64,000 nucleotides of DNA from RUG626 sp051866775. GTDB lineage: Bacteria > Bacillota > Clostridia > Oscillospirales > Oscillospiraceae. The notes beneath the pieces are model-generated. The model saw nothing but the letters and a program-made list of their open reading frames with translations. It did not search any database and was not told where the DNA came from. Positions within the stretch are counted from its first letter, which is position 1, and each line of letters opens with the position of its first letter. The translations under genes were made by a program, and so were the position numbers. Location of the stretch: the NCBI GenBank assembly GCA_051866775.1, contig JBJDXR010000031.1, positions 42,123 to 106,122 on the forward strand, in the 5' to 3' direction. Positions 43,936 through 51,346 of this stretch are shown piece after piece.

Positions 43936-43939
43936 ATAT

Positions 43940-44309
43940 AAAAAAGCCTGCATGGGAATAATTTTTTCATTAAGGTAAATCCTATGAAAAAAGGGCGCAA
44001 GCCCCGCTTCGGAGGTATCAGGAATTGAGAATGACAAATAAGGAATACAGCGAGTACGTAAAAAAGAAAACGCCTAATTCAAAGCTAGTGCCGGACATGA
44101 TAAAAGCTTTTGTGGTCGGTGGAATCATATGCTGCATAGGTCAGGCCATTACCAACGGATACATGGCCTGCGGACTTGACGAGGAGACCGCTGCCACAGG
44201 CACAAGCATCACACTTGTATTTTTGGGGGCGCTGCTGACAGGATTGGGCATTTACGATAACATTGCGAAGTTTGCCGGTGCCGGTACGCTGGTGCCGATA
44301 ACGGGTTTT
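43940..44309 (+). repeat. Right copy of the spoVAC direct repeat (370 bp)
   Basis: Second copy of 23237-23604. It includes the same leader with GGAGGTATCAGGAA before the start codon. The match ends exactly where the intact gene reads GCTAACTCT and the left copy turns into a diverged version. Confidence 0.95.
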
Positions 44310-44468
44310 GCTAACTCTGTTGTGGCTCCTGCATTGGAGTTTAAGAGTGAGGGATATATAACCGGAACCGCAGCGAAGATGTTTATTATAGCCGGCCCGG
44401 TCATAGTATTTGGCATAACTGCCAGCATAATTTACGGACTGTTTTTGCTTCTTCTGAATGTAGTGTGA
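44025..44468 (+). CDS. spoVAC: Stage V sporulation protein AC
   Basis: Membrane subunit of the SpoVA channel that moves dipicolinic acid during sporulation and germination. 147 residues. KAFVVGGIICCIGQAI and LGIYDNIAKFAGAGTLVPITGFANSVVAPALEF are family hallmarks. The start may be the TTG at 44025 (nine bases after GGAGG) or the ATG at 44031. A terminator follows at once and the next gene points the other way, so spoVAD and spoVAE are not linked to it here. Its presence implies a spore-forming ancestry. Confidence 0.94.
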   Translation: MRMTNKEYSEYVKKKTPNSKLVPDMIKAFVVGGIICCIGQAITNGYMACGLDEETAATGTSITLVFLGALLTGLGIYDNIAKFAGAGTLVPITGFANSVVAPALEFKSEGYITGTAAKMFIIAGPVIVFGITASIIYGLFLLLLNVV

Positions 44469-44474
44469 AATATT

Positions 44475-44511
44475 AACGGACTGCCGCTTTATACGGCAGT
44501 CCGTTATTTAT
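44475..44511 (+). terminator. Terminator of spoVAC
   Basis: AACGGACTGCCG pairs perfectly with CGGCAGTCCGTT over a 7-base loop, followed by ATTTAT. It lies between convergent genes and may act in both directions. Confidence 0.85.
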
Positions 44512-44547
44512 ATAAGGATATACATAAGTGTGCTGAGCTGTTTGGGG

Positions 44548-45402
44548 TTAGAAGGTTATCGTGTCTGGATCACGGACAACGGCGCCGCAGTCGAGGGCGG
44601 CGATTGAAGCCACATCTTCGCTGCTCAGCTCAAAGTCAAAGACCTGAAGGTTTTGAAGCATACGCCGCGGATTTGTGGACTTTGGAAGGGGCAAAAAGCC
44701 CATCTGTAGGCTCCATCTTATACATATCTGTGCAGCGCTCCTGCCGTATTTTTTTGCATATGCCAGCAGCTCCGGAACCTGAAGCGTCCGCCCGGTGCCA
44801 AGGGGGCTGTAGGCCTCAAGAAGCATATTCCGCTCACGGCAGTATTCGCACAGCGCCGGCTGCGCCAGACCGGGGGAAAGGCTTATCTGGTTGACCATTG
44901 GCATGATATTTGCGGTTTTAAACAGTGCCTCAAAATGTTTTGGGAAAAAGTTGCTGACGCCGATGGCGCGGATCTGCCCCTCCTCGTAAAATTCCTCCAT
45001 GGCTTTCCATGTGCCTGCGTTTGCCTCCTGCCAGTTATCCCGCGATGCTGCGGGGTTGGGCCAATGGATAAGATACAGGTCGAGATAATCTGTGCCAAGG
45101 AGCTTTAAAGAGCGTTGGAAAGCAGCTTTTGTGGCCTCATAGCCGTGATCGGGGTTTGCAAGCTTGCTTGTGAGAAAAATCTCGCCGCGTGGTATCCCGC
45201 TTTGACGGATTCCCTCGCCGACGCTTGCCTCATTTCCGTATGCTGCGGCCGTGTCGACGTGGCGGAAGCCAAGCTCAAGGGCGCTCCTGACCGAGGTGAC
45301 GGCGGTCTCACCGTCCGGGGTCTGCCATGTGCCATATCCTATGCTGGGGATGCTCACGCCGTTTGCAAGAGCCTTGCTCTCTGTCACAACAGTTAGGTCC
45401 AT
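44548..45402 (-). CDS. Aldo/keto reductase
   Basis: NADPH-dependent carbonyl reductase of the AKR superfamily. The ATG at 45402 follows AAGGAG at seven bases, giving 284 residues. The catalytic tetrad is D50, Y55, K80 and H113. IRAIGVSNF and the coenzyme end (AQICIRWSLQMGFLPLPKSTNPRRM, read in parts) fit the 2,5-diketo-gluconate reductase group. A clear paralogue lies at 52816-53664. The true substrate is unknown. Confidence 0.92.
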   Translation of the reverse strand: MDLTVVTESKALANGVSIPSIGYGTWQTPDGETAVTSVRSALELGFRHVDTAAAYGNEASVGEGIRQSGIPRGEIFLTSKLANPDHGYEATKAAFQRSLKLLGTDYLDLYLIHWPNPAASRDNWQEANAGTWKAMEEFYEEGQIRAIGVSNFFPKHFEALFKTANIMPMVNQISLSPGLAQPALCEYCRERNMLLEAYSPLGTGRTLQVPELLAYAKKYGRSAAQICIRWSLQMGFLPLPKSTNPRRMLQNLQVFDFELSSEDVASIAALDCGAVVRDPDTITF

Positions 45403-45570
45403 GTTTTTTCTCCTTTTTAGCTTATAATTTGCAAACTGAGAAAACGATACCAGAAAAATATAGCGAGAACATATAAAATAGAATAGCATTTGGAGCAGAA
45501 ATTGTCAATTGCCAGCAGCTTTTTCGTTAAAAAGCTGAGTTTTTTGACAGAAAATTTTGCATTATGCTGA

Positions 45571-45599
45571 TTGACAGCGGGGTGACGTCTTGATAAAAT
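45571..45599 (+). promoter_or_regulatory. Promoter of the hydroxy-acid dehydrogenase-aroE pair
   Basis: TTGACA at 45571-45576 and TAAAAT at 45594-45599 are 17 bases apart. A palindromic operator lies 13 bases downstream. Confidence 0.82.
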
Positions 45600-45612
45600 A
45601 AGAATAAATTAA

Positions 45613-45626
45613 TGAAAACGTTTTTA
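45613..45626 (+). promoter_or_regulatory. cre/LacI-like operator
   Basis: TGAAAACGTTTTTA is a near-palindrome centred on ACGT, just after the expected transcription start, so binding would block initiation or elongation. It fits CcpA cre sites and LacI-family operators alike. Confidence 0.6.
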
Positions 45627-45666
45627 TAACTCGTGAGATTTTTTATCGTTAAATGGAGGTAAAAAT

Positions 45667-46770
45667 ATGGAGCATACCATGAATTTGAATGACGTGCTGG
45701 TCAAGTACGCCGAGTATCAGGAGAAAGCCCGGAAAATACTGAATCCGTCATGCCGCGTCTGCAAAGTCTGTAATGGCGTTGCTTGTGCCGGGCGCTATAC
45801 CAATTCTCTGGAGTTTGGGGCAAAGGGGAATAACGGGGGATTTATAAATGCCGTCAAGGGTCTTGCGGACATACGCATAGAGCTTGACCCGATACACGAG
45901 GATTACATCCCCGACACAAGCTGCTCGTTTTTCGGCAGGAGCTTTGACCTGCCGGTGTTCGCATCACCTATTGCAAAAATACTTACCGACTACACTTTTG
46001 ACAGTCCCTTCTTCAACAATAACGGAAAGTACGCTGACGCGCTTATAAAGGGCTGCTATGAAGCAGGCGGCATGGCGTGGCTGGGAGACAACAAGGAGGA
46101 GGGGTATTTCCCCGGGCAGATAGCCCCGATAAAGGACGTTGACGGCGTGGCTGTACCCACCATTAAGCCCTGGGCCGACCGGGAGGAATTTTGGAAGAGG
46201 GTCAAATGGTGCCAGGAGGTCGGGGCAATGGCGATAGCCACTGATCTTGACGCTATAGGACTGGGATACCAATACTCCGGTAAGGTCGGCAGCAAAAATG
46301 AGGGCGTATGCTCCAGAACGGTAGACGAGCTTAAGGAGATTGTCCAGCGCATCGACAGGCCGGTGGTCATAAAGGGCATCATGTCCGTAAAGGCCGCGGT
46401 TAAGTGCAAAGAGGCGGGGGCGTACGGTATACTTATCTCCAACCACGGCGGAAATGTGGTTGAAAACTCCATGGCCCCCTGCGACGTTATTGCGGACATC
46501 CGCAAGGCTGTGGGGCCGGAGATGAAGGTCTTTGCCGACGGCGGCGTGCGCTCAGGCGAGGATGTGTTTAAGATGCTGGCCCTCGGCGCTGACGCCGTAG
46601 GGATCGGCAGGCCCTATGTGGTGGCCGTATACGGCGGCGCGGCGGATGGGGCGAACATATACACCCAGAAGATCTATTGGGAGCTGCAGAACATTATGCG
46701 TCTCACAAACTGCCGTGATCTGAGTGAGATAACGGCGGATAAGCTCATACTTTTAAATAAGGGCCGCTGA
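45667..46770 (+). CDS. FMN-dependent alpha-hydroxy-acid dehydrogenase
   Basis: Member of the lactate/glycolate oxidase family, 367 residues. The barrel motifs are VVIKGIMS (lysine), ILISNHGGN (His) and FADGGVRSGEDVFKMLALGADAVGIGRPY-type phosphate binding. The N terminus carries C29-x2-C32-x2-C35-x4-C40, which could hold a metal or Fe-S centre and is absent from classic oxidases. GGAGG lies seven bases before the ATG. aroE follows after 30 bases. In an anaerobe it is more likely a dehydrogenase than an oxidase; the substrate is unknown. Confidence 0.85.
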   Translation: MEHTMNLNDVLVKYAEYQEKARKILNPSCRVCKVCNGVACAGRYTNSLEFGAKGNNGGFINAVKGLADIRIELDPIHEDYIPDTSCSFFGRSFDLPVFASPIAKILTDYTFDSPFFNNNGKYADALIKGCYEAGGMAWLGDNKEEGYFPGQIAPIKDVDGVAVPTIKPWADREEFWKRVKWCQEVGAMAIATDLDAIGLGYQYSGKVGSKNEGVCSRTVDELKEIVQRIDRPVVIKGIMSVKAAVKCKEAGAYGILISNHGGNVVENSMAPCDVIADIRKAVGPEMKVFADGGVRSGEDVFKMLALGADAVGIGRPYVVAVYGGAADGANIYTQKIYWELQNIMRLTNCRDLSEITADKLILLNKGR

Positions 46771-46800
46771 ACACGGGCGCAGGAATAAGGAGGAGTAACC

Positions 46801-47655
46801 ATGTCAAAATGCTACAGATCAGAGCTTGTTGGGACCTTTGGAAATCCAATAGACGAGAACCCCACCGGCGTAGTAATGGAGGCGGGCTTCAAAGCCGCCG
46901 GGCTTGACTACCGCTACATAACCATGAAGGTGGAGCCGCAGGATCTCAAGGCCGCGATGGAGGGCATGAAGGCCGTGAATATGCGCGGAATAAACCTTAC
47001 CATACCATTTAAGGTCGAGGGCGTAAAATATCTTGACGAGCTTTCTCCGGCGGCAGAGATAATCGGGGCTGTTAATATTGTCGTGAATGACGGCGGAAAG
47101 CTCTGGGGAGAAAATACCGACGGCAAGGGGCTGCTCACCTCGTTTAAAAATGAGGGGGTGTCTGCCCGGGGAAAGAACATAACCGTCCTTGGCGCCGGGG
47201 GAGCCTCACGGGCCATATGCGTTGAATGTGCGCTTGCCGGAGCAAAAAAGATCACGATTGCCAACATCGTAAAGGAACAGGGCGAGGAGCTTGCCGGGCT
47301 TATAAGAAGCCGTACCGGCGCGGAGGCCGAGTTTATCTTTTGGGACCATCCGATAACTGTTCCGGAGGACACGGATATTCTTGTTAACGCGACCTCGGTG
47401 GGGCTGTTCCCAAACGTGAATGATAAGCCGGATATCGACTACGATTCTGTTAAAGGAAGCTTTGTGGTAAGCGACGTGATATTCAATGATCCGCGCACAC
47501 TGTTCCTTGCAGAGGCAAAAAAACGCGGAGCCAAGACGATAAACGGCCTTGGTATGCTGGTAAATCAGGCAGCGCTGAACTTCAAGCTCTGGACAGGCGT
47601 TGAAGCGCCTATCGACGTAATGACGGAAACGCTCAGGAATGAGTTCGGGCTGTAA
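46801..47655 (+). CDS. aroE: Shikimate/quinate dehydrogenase
   Basis: NAD(P)-dependent enzyme, 284 residues. The catalytic lysine K71 lies in NLTIPFK, D107 in ENTDGKG, and the nucleotide-binding loop is VLGAGGASRA. The usual His or Tyr before the lysine is Phe here. GINGLGMLV-type residues (NGLGMLVNQAALNFKLW) close the active site. Partnership with a hydroxy-acid dehydrogenase under a sugar-type operator suggests a catabolic quinate/shikimate role rather than aromatic biosynthesis; this is inference. Confidence 0.88.
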   Translation: MSKCYRSELVGTFGNPIDENPTGVVMEAGFKAAGLDYRYITMKVEPQDLKAAMEGMKAVNMRGINLTIPFKVEGVKYLDELSPAAEIIGAVNIVVNDGGKLWGENTDGKGLLTSFKNEGVSARGKNITVLGAGGASRAICVECALAGAKKITIANIVKEQGEELAGLIRSRTGAEAEFIFWDHPITVPEDTDILVNATSVGLFPNVNDKPDIDYDSVKGSFVVSDVIFNDPRTLFLAEAKKRGAKTINGLGMLVNQAALNFKLWTGVEAPIDVMTETLRNEFGL

Positions 47656-47681
47656 GCGGATTGATATGCTTACGCTGCGCG

Positions 47682-47717
47682 AAAGGGAGGCGGTCCATAA
47701 TGGACCGCCTCCCTTTT
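47682..47717 (+). terminator. Terminator between aroE and argS
   Basis: A perfect 16-bp stem over a TAA loop, flanked by AAA and TTTT, so it can serve both the rightward aroE and the leftward argS transcripts. Confidence 0.9.
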
Positions 47718-47740
47718 ACGTGGATATTATATTCCCGGCC

Positions 47741-49438
47741 TTACATCTTTTCCGGCGCTGTTACGCCCACGATAGTCAGGCAGTTTTTTATGACCTGGCG
47801 GGTGGTATCGGCGAGCTTGAGACGCGCGTCGAGCACATCCTCCTCCGCACCCTTTATGCGGCAGGCGTTGTAGAACCTGTGAAAGCGCGCCGCAAGCTCG
47901 ATCACATAGCGGTTTATGCGCGACGGGTCATAATCCCGGGCGGCCAGGCGTATCTCCTCGGGCAGGAGGGAAATCTGCTTTATAAGCTCAAGCTCAGGCT
48001 CGGAGCTTAAAAGCTCCGGCTTAAGCTGGGAGGCCGGCTTAACTGTGTGCCCCTCTCCGGCAAGGGCAGCCAGAAGGCTGCATATGCGCGCATGGGCATA
48101 CTGGACATAGTACACCGGGTTTTCACTGTCCTGGCGGACTGCAAGCCCGAGATCAAATTCAAGATGGGTGTCGGGCTTGGCGTTAAAGAAGAAACGGCAC
48201 GCGTCGACGGATATTTCGTCAAGCAGATCAGCCAGCGTCAGCGCTTTACCGGTGCGCTTTGAGACCTTAACCGTCTCGCCGTCTCTCACCAAGCGCACCA
48301 TCTGCATGATAAGAAAGTCCAGCTTTTCGGCGTCAATGGGTACGCAGTCCGCCCCGCAGGTGGCCTTAAAGCGGATCGCGTGGCCGTGATGGTCGGCACC
48401 CCAGACGTCAATGACCCTTTCAAAGCCCCGGACGGCGAATTTGTTTATGTGGTAGGCTATATCCACCGCATAGTAGGTGTAAAAGCCGTTTGCGCGCCTT
48501 AAGACCTCGTCCTTATCCGCGCCGAGCTCGGTGTTTTTAAGCCAGACGGCCCCGTCTTTTTCGTACGTAAGGCCGTTTTTCGTGAGAAGCTCCACTGTCT
48601 GTGCCACGGCTCCGCTCTCGTGAAGGGAGGACTCCAAAAACCAGGTATCAAAGTTTATGCGGTAGCGCTCAAGGTCGCGCTTCATACGGGTGATGTTCTT
48701 TGGAAGGCTGTAGTTCACAAAGGCGAGACGGCGCTCCTCCTCCGGCATAGCCAAATATTTATCGCCGTCTTTAGAGAATATCTCCTGAGCCAGCTCCTTT
48801 ATGTCATCCCCATGGTAGCCGTTATCGGGGAACGGGGCGGCGTCCTCGCCCAGGCATATCTGGAGGTACCGGGCCTCAATGGATTTTCCGAACAGATCAA
48901 CCTGATTGCCCGCGTCGTTGACGTAAAACTCCCTTGATACATCGTAGCCCGCCATATCGAGAACGGCCGCCAGCGTGTCGCCCAAGACGCCCCCCCGGGC
49001 ATTGCCGATGGTCATGGGGCCTGTGGGGTTGGCTGATACAAACTCCACCATGACCTTCTCGCCGTGCCCGACATCCACACGGCCGTAATCCTTTCCCTCG
49101 GCTTCAACGGCGGCTAAGACACGTCCGTACCAGCTCGAGCCGAGATGGAAATTTATAAAGCCGGCGCCTGCGATCTCCGCACTCTTAAAGTAGGTGCCCT
49201 CAAGCTCGATCTCCTGAAGCAGCGCCTCTGCAATTTTTCTGGGGGCCATGTGCATATCCCTGGCCGCGGCCATTGCGGCGGAGGAGGCATAATCACCGTA
49301 GGAGGAATCCTTCGGTATTTCCACTGTCCCCTTGAGGGTGACGCCCTCCGGAAGGGTGCCCTTACCGGCGGCTTTTTTGTAGGCATCCTGAAGCAGCGAT
49401 TCGATCTGCCGCTTTGCGGAATCTATAAGGTCTGTCAT
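47741..49438 (-). CDS. argS: Arginyl-tRNA synthetase with altered HIGH motif
   Basis: Class I synthetase, 565 residues. The N-terminal tRNA-binding domain, catalytic core, KMSKS-like KVSKRTGK and the C-terminal ALPHA-helical anticodon domain are complete. The HIGH position reads TIGN (residues 143-146, bases 49012-49001) inside FVSANPTGPMTIGNARGG, so both histidines are replaced. The frame is intact, so the enzyme is probably active. It is the last gene after murI and the DUF1934 gene. Confidence 0.96.
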   Translation of the reverse strand: MTDLIDSAKRQIESLLQDAYKKAAGKGTLPEGVTLKGTVEIPKDSSYGDYASSAAMAAARDMHMAPRKIAEALLQEIELEGTYFKSAEIAGAGFINFHLGSSWYGRVLAAVEAEGKDYGRVDVGHGEKVMVEFVSANPTGPMTIGNARGGVLGDTLAAVLDMAGYDVSREFYVNDAGNQVDLFGKSIEARYLQICLGEDAAPFPDNGYHGDDIKELAQEIFSKDGDKYLAMPEEERRLAFVNYSLPKNITRMKRDLERYRINFDTWFLESSLHESGAVAQTVELLTKNGLTYEKDGAVWLKNTELGADKDEVLRRANGFYTYYAVDIAYHINKFAVRGFERVIDVWGADHHGHAIRFKATCGADCVPIDAEKLDFLIMQMVRLVRDGETVKVSKRTGKALTLADLLDEISVDACRFFFNAKPDTHLEFDLGLAVRQDSENPVYYVQYAHARICSLLAALAGEGHTVKPASQLKPELLSSEPELELIKQISLLPEEIRLAARDYDPSRINRYVIELAARFHRFYNACRIKGAEEDVLDARLKLADTTRQVIKNCLTIVGVTAPEKM

Positions 49439-49481
49439 ATCTTTATGTTCCTTTCAAAGCGCCGATACCGGCGCGTGGTTT

Positions 49482-49898
49482 TTAGGCTTTTTTAACATGT
49501 ATTTTAAAGCAGTTGCGGGTGACCATGGAGTTGCCGAGGTCCATAAGGTAACGGACCTCAAGCTCACCGCCGTTATCGTCAAAGGCGGCCCTTATGCTCT
49601 GGGTGTCGACACCCATGGTCATACTGCCGTAGGGCGTTTCGTAGACGAAGTAGTGCTTCTGACCCTCTATAAAGGTCATCTGCATATTTATAGTTCCGCT
49701 CCGGGTTATAATGACGCTGCCGTCCTCAACGGAAAACTCCGTGAGGGTGCCGTCCATGCCGGTAAGCTCGCTCTCCATATATGCAAAGGCCGTTTTACCG
49801 CCGCCTGTGGCAAAGGTGCCGTCGGTTACAAGCTCGATGTCCTCGCCGTCGTCGGTGGTGCCCTGAAGGCCCTTGATAGAAATAATATAATCCTTCAT
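49482..49898 (-). CDS. DUF1934 (YwiB-like) beta-barrel protein
   Basis: 138-residue protein from the ATG at 49898, seven bases after AAGGAA. Alternating beta strands without a signal peptide (SIKGLQGTTDDGEDIELVTDG, then MTMGVDTQSI) match the calycin-like DUF1934 family. In many Firmicutes the gene sits directly before argS, as it does here. Molecular function is unknown. Confidence 0.82.
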   Translation of the reverse strand: MKDYIISIKGLQGTTDDGEDIELVTDGTFATGGGKTAFAYMESELTGMDGTLTEFSVEDGSVIITRSGTINMQMTFIEGQKHYFVYETPYGSMTMGVDTQSIRAAFDDNGGELEVRYLMDLGNSMVTRNCFKIHVKKA

Positions 49899-49909
49899 AC
49901 ACATTTTCC

Positions 49910-50725
49910 TTAAAAAATATCAAGTGATACGTGGGCAACATCGCCCTCAACGGGAAAATTGAGAAATTGGGAGGCCGTCTGTGCGAAATTTTCCGCGCTG
50001 TCAGTGACAAAATATCTGTATACGCCCTTATGTCCGCCTGAGCGGAGCAGCCCGTCGTCATAAAGACGCTGCCGGAGCTTCCGCGCCGTCTCGGCTCCCG
50101 GGTCTATGAGAGTGACGCCCGCACCCATTATTTTCGCCAGGACTTCCTCTATCAGCGGATAGTGGGTACAGCCCATTATGAGCGTGTCCACACCGGCCTC
50201 CTTAAGGGGCCTTAGGTATTCCTCAGCCACCATAATAAGCACCGGGTCGGAGGCGCTGGTCCGACCCTCCTCCACAAGCGGCACAAAGAGCGGGCATGCG
50301 GTCTTAAAGATCTCCGCCTCCGGCAGGAGCTTACGTATCTTGCTGTCGTAGGCTCCGCTGCGCACGGAAGCTTTTGTCCCGATGAGGCCTATCCTGCCGT
50401 TTTTTGTGGCGCTTGTGGAGGCCTGAGCCGCCGCCTCCACCACGCCCCATACGGGCATATCGTAATCCCCGGTTATCTCGTCCAAACCGTTAGTGCTTAC
50501 AGTCCCGCAGGCCGCAACAACGGCTTTTATATCGAACCGGCGCAGGAAATCTATATCCTGTCGGGCATATTTGATTATAGTCTCCCGGGAGCGTCCGCCA
50601 TAGGGCACCCTGCCGGTGTCGCCGAAGTATATGATGTCCTCGCAGGGAAGAACCTCCATAAGCTTCTTAACGGCGGTCAGCCCGCCAAGCCCGGAGTCAA
50701 ATACGCCTATCGGTCGTTCATCCAT
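49910..50725 (-). CDS. murI: Glutamate racemase
   Basis: Makes D-glutamate for peptidoglycan. 271 residues from the ATG at 50725; the TTG at 50743 has no ribosome-binding site. D10 lies in GVFDSGLGG, and the two catalytic cysteines are C73 (AACGTVS) and C186 (GCTHYP). The first motif has Gly where many racemases have Asn. It heads the murI-DUF1934-argS cluster. Confidence 0.94.
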   Translation of the reverse strand: MDERPIGVFDSGLGGLTAVKKLMEVLPCEDIIYFGDTGRVPYGGRSRETIIKYARQDIDFLRRFDIKAVVAACGTVSTNGLDEITGDYDMPVWGVVEAAAQASTSATKNGRIGLIGTKASVRSGAYDSKIRKLLPEAEIFKTACPLFVPLVEEGRTSASDPVLIMVAEEYLRPLKEAGVDTLIMGCTHYPLIEEVLAKIMGAGVTLIDPGAETARKLRQRLYDDGLLRSGGHKGVYRYFVTDSAENFAQTASQFLNFPVEGDVAHVSLDIF

Positions 50726-50764
50726 TATATCAGCTTCTTTCAAACAAAAAACATAGCTCTCAAT

Positions 50765-50793
50765 ATGATATTCGATTATGCAAAATAAAACAA
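50765..50793 (-). promoter_or_regulatory. Probable promoter of murI
   Basis: On the minus strand, TTGTTT (50793-50788) and TATCAT (50770-50765) have a 17-base spacer. The -35 box is weak. Confidence 0.45.
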
Positions 50794-50823
50794 GAGCAAA
50801 TTGTAGAATTTCTTGACGTCATT

Positions 50824-50832
50824 TGCTATACT
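50824..50832 (+). promoter_or_regulatory. Possible extended -10 promoter
   Basis: TGCTATACT is an extended -10 box 64 bases before the gene at 50896. No good -35 box is seen at the right distance; TTGACG at 50813 is too close. Confidence 0.4.
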
Positions 50833-50895
50833 GTAATAAGGAAGGCGGGAGACCGCCCAATTATTCTTCAAGTATTGGTAAAGGAGGTTTGCTTT

Positions 50896-51309
50896 ATGAT
50901 CCACTTTGACCTTACCAATAAAGAGTTCCGCAGGCTGCTGGACCTTGTATATGTGGGCAACTGGATACTCAATTCCGCCCGCGGAGAGGAGCGCTTTACG
51001 GACTATGACGATGTGGAGAGCCTTATTTTCGCCCAGTGCCTCCAGCAAAGCGGGATGGATCAGCTTTTTGATATCTGCGACGGTGTGATAACCCCCTCGC
51101 AGGCATTCAGAGACGGCGGTATTCATGAGGCGATAATGGACTATGAGGATACGGTGTTTTTTGAGATCCTGGCCGAGGAGCTTGCGCGCCGTGATATGGA
51201 GTTTGAGCCTATAGACAGCTCCAACTATAACGAGCTTGCAAGCCGTATCGATGAGTATATAGCCGAGTTCGAGGAAAACGGCGTCGACAATATAACTCTT
51301 GACAAATGA
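50896..51309 (+). CDS. Hypothetical acidic protein
   Basis: 137 residues, unrecognised. The ATG at 50896 lies nine bases after AAGGAGG. It starts MIHFDLTNKEFRRLLDLVYVGNW, is strongly acidic, probably all-helical, and has no signal peptide or membrane segment. The good ribosome-binding site and codon pattern support a real gene. It lies 37 bases before the XpaC-like gene and may be co-transcribed with it. Confidence 0.75.
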   Translation: MIHFDLTNKEFRRLLDLVYVGNWILNSARGEERFTDYDDVESLIFAQCLQQSGMDQLFDICDGVITPSQAFRDGGIHEAIMDYEDTVFFEILAEELARRDMEFEPIDSSNYNELASRIDEYIAEFEENGVDNITLDK

Positions 51310-51346
51310 CGCGTTAAGGCGCAGACTTTATATCAACAAATGATGG

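Larger units (their letters stand above)
23605..43939. mobile_element. Type IV pilus genomic island between spoVAC repeats
   Basis: About 20.3 kb bounded by the two spoVAC repeats. It holds a divergent VWA protein gene and a complete Gram-positive type IV pilus operon. Codon use differs from the flanks: pilC has 1 ATA among 32 isoleucine codons, while the mreB fragment has 18 of 29. The edges contain decayed DNA, including fragments of rpoA and rplQ on the right. No integrase, transposase or att site was found, so insertion by homologous recombination is the favoured reading. Acquisition from another organism is inferred. Confidence 0.72.

Noticed and set aside
50498..50509. Gly in place of Asn after the first catalytic Cys of MurI
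   Set aside because: The catalytic cysteine itself and the second motif are intact, and I believe this variant occurs in other Clostridia; not strong enough for a finding.
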